DNA from: Moniliophthora roreri | Lineage: Eukaryota; Basidiomycota; Agaricomycetes; Agaricales; Marasmiaceae | DNA: 64,000 bases | Direction: 5' to 3' | Assembly: GCA_001466705.2 (NCBI GenBank) | Contig: LATX02000201.1 | Coordinates: forward strand, 310,001-374,000 | In this document: positions 59,201 through 64,000 of the stretch, piece by piece | Position numbering within the stretch: the first letter of the stretch is position 1 | How the letters are laid out: every line of letters starts with the position of its first letter | Translations under genes and position numbers: made by a program | The notes under the pieces: generated by a model | The model's database searches: none | What the model saw: the letters and a program-made list of their open reading frames with translations, nothing else | Told to the model about the DNA's origin: nothing

Positions 59201-59485
59201 TAACCGCCAGCTCAGGTTCTCGAGCCGCTGACCTTGCTCGAGATAGCTAGCAACCTTTGTGCACACCTAGAAGAAAGAAAAAATTCTTTAATGAGCGAAA
59301 AGATATGTAGAAAAATATAGAGCTCACCTTCCAGGTCTTGGTCAATGATTCGGCATCGTTCAAATTGCTGAATGCAACAAATGACTTGTTTCCCTATAAG
59401 AATGGCATGGTCATGAGTATACGAGCCCATCGTCGCGCACGGCGAGGAGGCCGACCTTGAACTTTAGATTGAGGATGGACGGCAT
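56205..59485 (-). CDS. GATA-type transcription factor with two GATA fingers
   Basis: Seven exons (59485..59441, 59393..59328, 59266..59094, 58994..57644, 57583..57493, 57439..57364, 57309..56205) join in frame to 968 residues. The N-terminus (DAESLTKTWKVCTKVASYLE, LENLSWRLWHLQN) resembles the conserved helical region at the start of AreA/Gaf1-type factors (DUF1752-like). Finger 1 at about 515-545 is CSNCGATHTPLWRR...CNACGLYCKL; finger 2 at about 578-605 is CYNCHTTATPLWRK...CNAC, followed by GLYYKLHG and a basic tail, DVIRKRSRHDARR. Long Ser/Pro/Asn-rich regions flank both. It should bind GATA sites in the nucleus. Nitrogen control (AreA-like) and iron control (two-finger SreA/Urbs1-like) are both possible, but the Cys-rich linker typical of the iron regulators is not visible. 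Confidence 0.92.
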
Positions 59486-62480
59486 GTATAATGGTCAGAG
59501 GGAAAAGGCAGAGTAAGAGACAGGTATCCACAAAGGCAACCTGACGTGCTTGATGGTTATAGCTCTCCTGTCACGCGTCAAAAAATAATAATATTATTTA
59601 ATTTGTATAGGCACGTTGCAGGGGGGAATTACAAATTTCCCAAATGGGCCATCAATTCCGAATACGGGCCATCCGACCGGGTTGAATACTCCATCTTCTT
59701 TTCTTTCCCTTCCACTTCTCCCTCTGACCCTTCACAACAGCGCCTGAGCCTGCATCAATCCAGAATCAGGAATAACTCGTATGACTCGTCCCGACCCTCC
59801 GGTCTAGTCCATCACTGCCTGTATCAAACTTTCCGCACGATAGCCCATTTGCCGATCCACGGCTCACCACACGTGTAGCTAGCTCTACTCCCATTCGTGA
59901 GCTCTCCTCTCTCCGAAGAAACCAAGATTGCCTTTTCCATCGGTCTTACCAGTTTCTCCGACTTGATCCCGCCCGAGTCCAGACCCCTTCAGATCTCAGG
60001 TTTCAGCCGTTTCTTCAGCGACAAGACATCCTTTCCCCACGTTCTTCGGTATACTCGTCAGCTGTAATCTAGCCGGCGTCTATCTTTGAATTCACTTTGC
60101 AGAATCTCTCATCAAGTTGGTTGGCAAGATTCCGACAGCTCTTCAGGGGCGTTTGGCACTCGGTATACAGCATATGATACTTCTCGTCCAGCAACCTTTC
60201 TTCGCATGACATGGCATGTGGTCCTGACTTGGTACCCACCAAATTAAATTGTACGACACAAAGAACACAGCTAACATCATATGAGAATCCACGGTGACGC
60301 TCTAAGCGTCGACTAGTTGAATTCCCCAAGAGCGTCTCTTCCACCACCACTCCCCACTCACACCAAACCGTCTCCCCTGCCCGGCGGAATTGCAAACCCG
60401 CCAAGTTGCGGACTTCACTTTAGCCCTTCGAAGCTCGCTCCGCATCCACGCCTCCTTCTAATTCTTGTCACTTGCAGCTGACGGTATAAACTATACACAA
60501 GGACGCAATGCGGTGAACCGGAAATGAAATCACAGAAGGCTGGTCATATCCCTTCTTGACATTGGTGGCTTGACAATCTAGCCTTCTTTTCCTTTTTCTC
60601 CCGGATCAACTTCGTTCGACATGGGAATCTCCATCTCTTCTTTTCTCTATCTCCGAAGTCTGATGGACCATTGCAACTGTAGGTCCATTGAATATTCTCC
60701 CGCGGCAGTTGCGGGTTGTTCTGCTCACCGTAGTGAATGACGATGACCTCCATCGAATCAAGGATGTCTTGTCAACCACTGTCAGTCCACGGAAACATCT
60801 TCCTCGTCTATATCTACTAGAGCGTACACTATGCATCTGACTGGAAACGTCCCAAGTCGTCTTGAACAACGAATGTCTTCTCTCTTAAGCGAATCTCATT
60901 TCCGAGGTCAGCAGTCCTGCTTCGACCAATAGCCGTTTATCTTCAACACCCGAGCCTTTGATACGCAATATCGCCAAAATCGAACGAACGTTCATGACGC
61001 ACTATTGTCATTGCGGTAGCTATTTTGCTAATGCCTTCTACGGCCATTTCCGTCGATTTGCTGCCCTCCGTCGTTGGCTGATAACAAGGACGCCGTCACG
61101 AGCTTGCTATGAAGAAGATTCGTCGCAGCGAGAATACTTGTAGTACGTGTATATTTCTCCGAAAAACTTCGACACGTTCTCATACATACAATGATCTGCA
61201 GGCACAAGACACTCGACATAATTTTAATGAACTGCGTCTTCCTCGATACTCGTACGATCATGATCATTTTTCTTTTTGATCAAACAGAATGCTGAAACAG
61301 TTGCCACAGAGTTCAGACGCTTGGAGGATCATATGGAATCCATTCTAGATCACAATTTGGGGGTCCTGGCCAATACCGAAATTGTCCCACGTTACAGACG
61401 CGTCGCCGTCGTGCTGTATGGTAGTTCGCGTCGGCTAAGAAGTGCCAATCATCTTATCTCCAATTTGCCGTCGGTTAGGATCACCGTACCTTACGAATGA
61501 TTCATTCCAAATTCCAAACCTCCCCATATAGTATGATCCCGGCTCTAAGGCACCCCCCGACTCTCCCAAATCTCCCCACGGGTCGATCTAATCAGTTGCC
61601 TGACAGGGTCCTCTGCCTAGCCAGTAATATTGTCAGGCGCAATACACAAGCCGCTAGAGGATGTAAAGCCCATACTCAACGCAAAATTCTATCCAATACT
61701 ATACTTCCTTCCGAAAACAAAGGCCGGGCTCCATACCAAATCCTTTGCCTCGTGTTTGATGTAATACTTACCCTATACCCTCAGCCCAAGACATTCAAAA
61801 CCCTCTGCCCTATTCCCCATTTCCTTTCCGCATCGCCATTGACATAGTTAATCCCCAACATTTCGGTTGGTGGGAAGTCCCTTGTGACTCAAAAAAGCGG
61901 GTACAGTCTAGTGGAAGTTCTCTTTTCCGATGACTGCCGTTTCGCGAAACAAGATGTCCCGCTTGAGAGAACTAGAGCTCGAACTCCAATGGTCGGCATT
62001 CCCCTGGAATCCCAACCGTTGCCCCGGCTTTCGGCCTCCAATTGAGTTCACTTAGTGCTAGGTCAATTTGAATGTTCCGCGGTGGGGTGGGTTGGCGCAT
62101 ACAATAATAACAATAACAATGAACAAAGGAATATATGTACTGGATCCATGCATCATCGCAAGTTTTGACAGTTTAGCGCTAGCGTGCTCAAAGCTCATTG
62201 GTGATTTTGACAGTACACGGTATTATATCTAATCCACAAGGGGATATTTCATGTTTCTATCATAGCCTCGAGATCTCTCGGATCAAAAGGGCTCGAGATA
62301 TCAGAAGGTGTGCAATCTTTCCAGGCGAGCAAGTTTCCACACACATTACTTCTTATTAGGTCACGAGTTGAGGAATTACACTCACCTTTCCGCGAACACC
62401 GCGATAGAGAGCATGTAATTCTTGAAGTGGTCGGTCAAAGCAGGGAACTATACAAAAAGTGACCAGTGAGGACAGCGCGG
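59486..62480. other. No confident gene; exon-like scraps
   Basis: Contains the GATA gene promoter (59486-60000). A 47-codon minus frame beginning MSCEERLLDEKYHMLYTECQ (about 60210-60069) and a plus frame beginning NAETVATEFRRLEDHMESIL (about 61289-61500, preceded by a possible acceptor AAACAG) read like protein, but have no neighbouring exons I can join or family I recognise. The rest shows nothing. Confidence 0.3.
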
Positions 62481-62489
62481 AGCTTAGAG

Positions 62490-63330
62490 TGCTCCCTCAG
62501 TGAGCGGATCGTACGTGGCGCTTTCCAAGACGAGGGTAGCTTCTTTCGCGAGTCGGCTGAAATTAAGACGTATTAGCGACTAATAAAAGACAGGTTTTGA
62601 CTCGAATAAAACTTTGTGACTAGGTCAAAGCTGGCAACGACCAAGTATGCCTACCCGAAGCGAAATGAACATGGAGTCACAAAAGACACAAATGACAGCA
62701 CCGGCTTTTTTGTTTACAGTATCATTGAGTTGGGTTCTAGATCCCCCCACTGACATTTGCGGTCTCTCTGGTTTCAACACCAAAGCATGCGACACTTCCG
62801 AATTAACCTCTCTCGTCTGTACCACCTGTTTCAAATTCCATATGCGAGTCGTCAAACGTATATATCACTTACCTCAAAGTGGTGCCACACTGACTCCCAC
62901 AAGCATCTTCTATCAATGAAACAACCTTTTTCTGGCACAAGCCGACGCGGCGACGTTACGTTCTAGGAATTAATTATCGCGGGTAGCCGTAGCGCTGGAT
63001 GTCATTAATAACTTGAAGTAGAAGGAATCTTCTGGTAATAGACATTTACCGATGGACATGGCTCATTAATCATTTCGCTTGACCACTCCTCTCGCTCCCC
63101 TTCGAAACCTGGGGTTCATTATCCCCCAAAGCCCGAAATGAAGCCTTATTGAATTGATACGGCAGAGGACGAAAACCTCGAAGGTACTGGAACATATGTG
63201 AGCAAACTTCATAGAAAGGAGAATGTGGGAAGCATACTAACGTTGTTATTCTTTTGACGTCAAAGAAGAGCCCAGGCCAATCCATTAAGCTTACTATGGT
63301 GAACCTAATCCTAAACGAAACTTTGGTTGA
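62490..63330 (-). other. Possible exons of an unrecognised minus-strand gene
   Basis: Splice-like junctions link WESVWHHFE (near 62880) with VVQTREVNSEVSHALVLKPE (62830-62655) in frame across a GTAAGT...AACAG intron. A further block after TTTCAG reads RLAKEATLVLESATYDPLTE, ending TAA near 62488, but in a different phase. Upstream, MDWPGLFFDVKRITT with a GTTAGT donor (about 63285-63240) looks like another exon. No domain recognised. Frame disagreement leaves a relic or a gene with unseen exons both open. Confidence 0.25.
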
Positions 63331-64000
63331 CAACATGACTTGTAAGGGTAACCGGATATTTTAGTCACTGAGCGCTCCTTGAGATTCTTGAAGTTTGAAG
63401 CTCGAGGATAGGGTCTATCTGTCTTGTGGAAGGCTCTATAGCGAAGACGGACCAGCGTTAAGGGTAAAACTTGCATGAAGAGATAGGAGATCTGCCCCCC
63501 ATCGACGGATTGAATGCGCTTTTTCACTAGCCTTGTGCAAACCTTGAAAGCGTACACAAGCCTTGAAAGCACATGTTGATGAATCTAGGAAAGTTTGCGG
63601 ATTTTGACAAAAAGCGCGTCATACCCCTGTAAACGATATCATGAGGCTAACTTGTTTACAGTGTGTCTCCTTTCTCATGCTGATAAGGCAAAACAATTGG
63701 CTGCGTCATTAAAGGGAACATCCGGCATGCTATTGACAGCGAACTTGAAGGAAAGATGCACTTACTGTAAACGACATACCGCCGCCGCCGCAAGCCGCAA
63801 AAGACACGAACGTTGCTGCGACGAATAGGAATGTCGATAAGCTTGATGATAATTCAAGCTACTAACCCAGCCCTCGTCGTCAGGAATCGACTAAAAACTG
63901 CGAAGGTCATGAGAGGATGATTGTATGTGCTTCAAAATAAACGAGACATACCAGTGGTCAATCTATGACGATAGAGCCGTCTCGACTCCCGGAGTTTGTA

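Noticed and set aside
1..64000. CRISPR arrays, bacterial operons and rRNA genes.
   Set aside because: No regularly spaced repeats of that type; introns and gene content are fungal.

Overview
The window looks like a chromosome segment from a mushroom-forming basidiomycete (Agaricomycetes). The genes are split by many introns of about 45-60 bp with GT-AG ends. They include a laccase, a GH71 alpha-1,3-glucanase, a GATA regulator, a hexose-type transporter and a fungal-type long-chain acyl-CoA synthetase, plus lineage-typical families (a multi-pass receptor-like membrane protein, an odd Cys/His zinc-binding family, and modules resembling the MLKL N-terminal four-helix bundle). I worked by eye. 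Exon joins were chosen so that splice sites, reading frame and family conservation agree; domain names are recognition, not search results.

The window has two compartments. Positions 1 to about 32.5 kb are repeat-rich and full of broken genes. They hold the start of a minus-strand LTR retroelement (1-1.4 kb) and then a nested array of duplicated blocks. The blocks contain (i) minus-strand relics of a gene with an unnamed helical N-terminal module followed by an MLKL_NTD-like segment (copies near 3.0-4.5, 5.0-6.4, 9.5-10.9, 11.2-12.0, 12.8-13.9 and 18.9-19.5 kb), (ii) plus-strand relics of a Pro/Gln/Gly/Tyr-rich gene (6.8-9.3, 14.2-15.7, 19.8-21.2 kb and fragments at 1.7, 26.8 and 32 kb), and (iii) two GT15 mannosyltransferase pseudogenes (16.0-16.7 and 21.4-22.6 kb). 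One apparently intact gene, a secreted GH71 glucanase (16.8-18.5 kb), sits between duplicated blocks. Then come a 3 kb structure bounded by a 32-bp inverted repeat (23.66-26.66 kb), a decayed formate dehydrogenase gene (27.4-28.3 kb) and a damaged multi-pass membrane protein gene (28.4-30.0 kb).

Positions 33 to 59.5 kb are gene-rich: two convergent paralogues of a Cys/His zinc-binding protein (33.3-34.7 plus, 35.1-37.5 minus), a small acidic protein (39.3 kb), laccase (40.0-42.4 minus), an alpha/beta hydrolase (44.5-45.8 plus), acyl-CoA synthetase (47.8-50.3 plus), sugar transporter (50.5-52.7 minus) and a two-finger GATA factor (56.2-59.5 minus). No joint pathway or gene cluster is evident; these look like independent housekeeping and lignocellulose-lifestyle genes. 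The last 4.5 kb holds only exon-like scraps.

The items most worth a second look are a small TIR element whose empty site survives in the paralogous copy, a tandem duplication of an exon pair inside the second zinc-binding gene, the array of MLKL-like relics sharing the same stop codon, the inverted-repeat structure carrying a repeated AATGATAATGAG motif, and two abnormal laccase introns.
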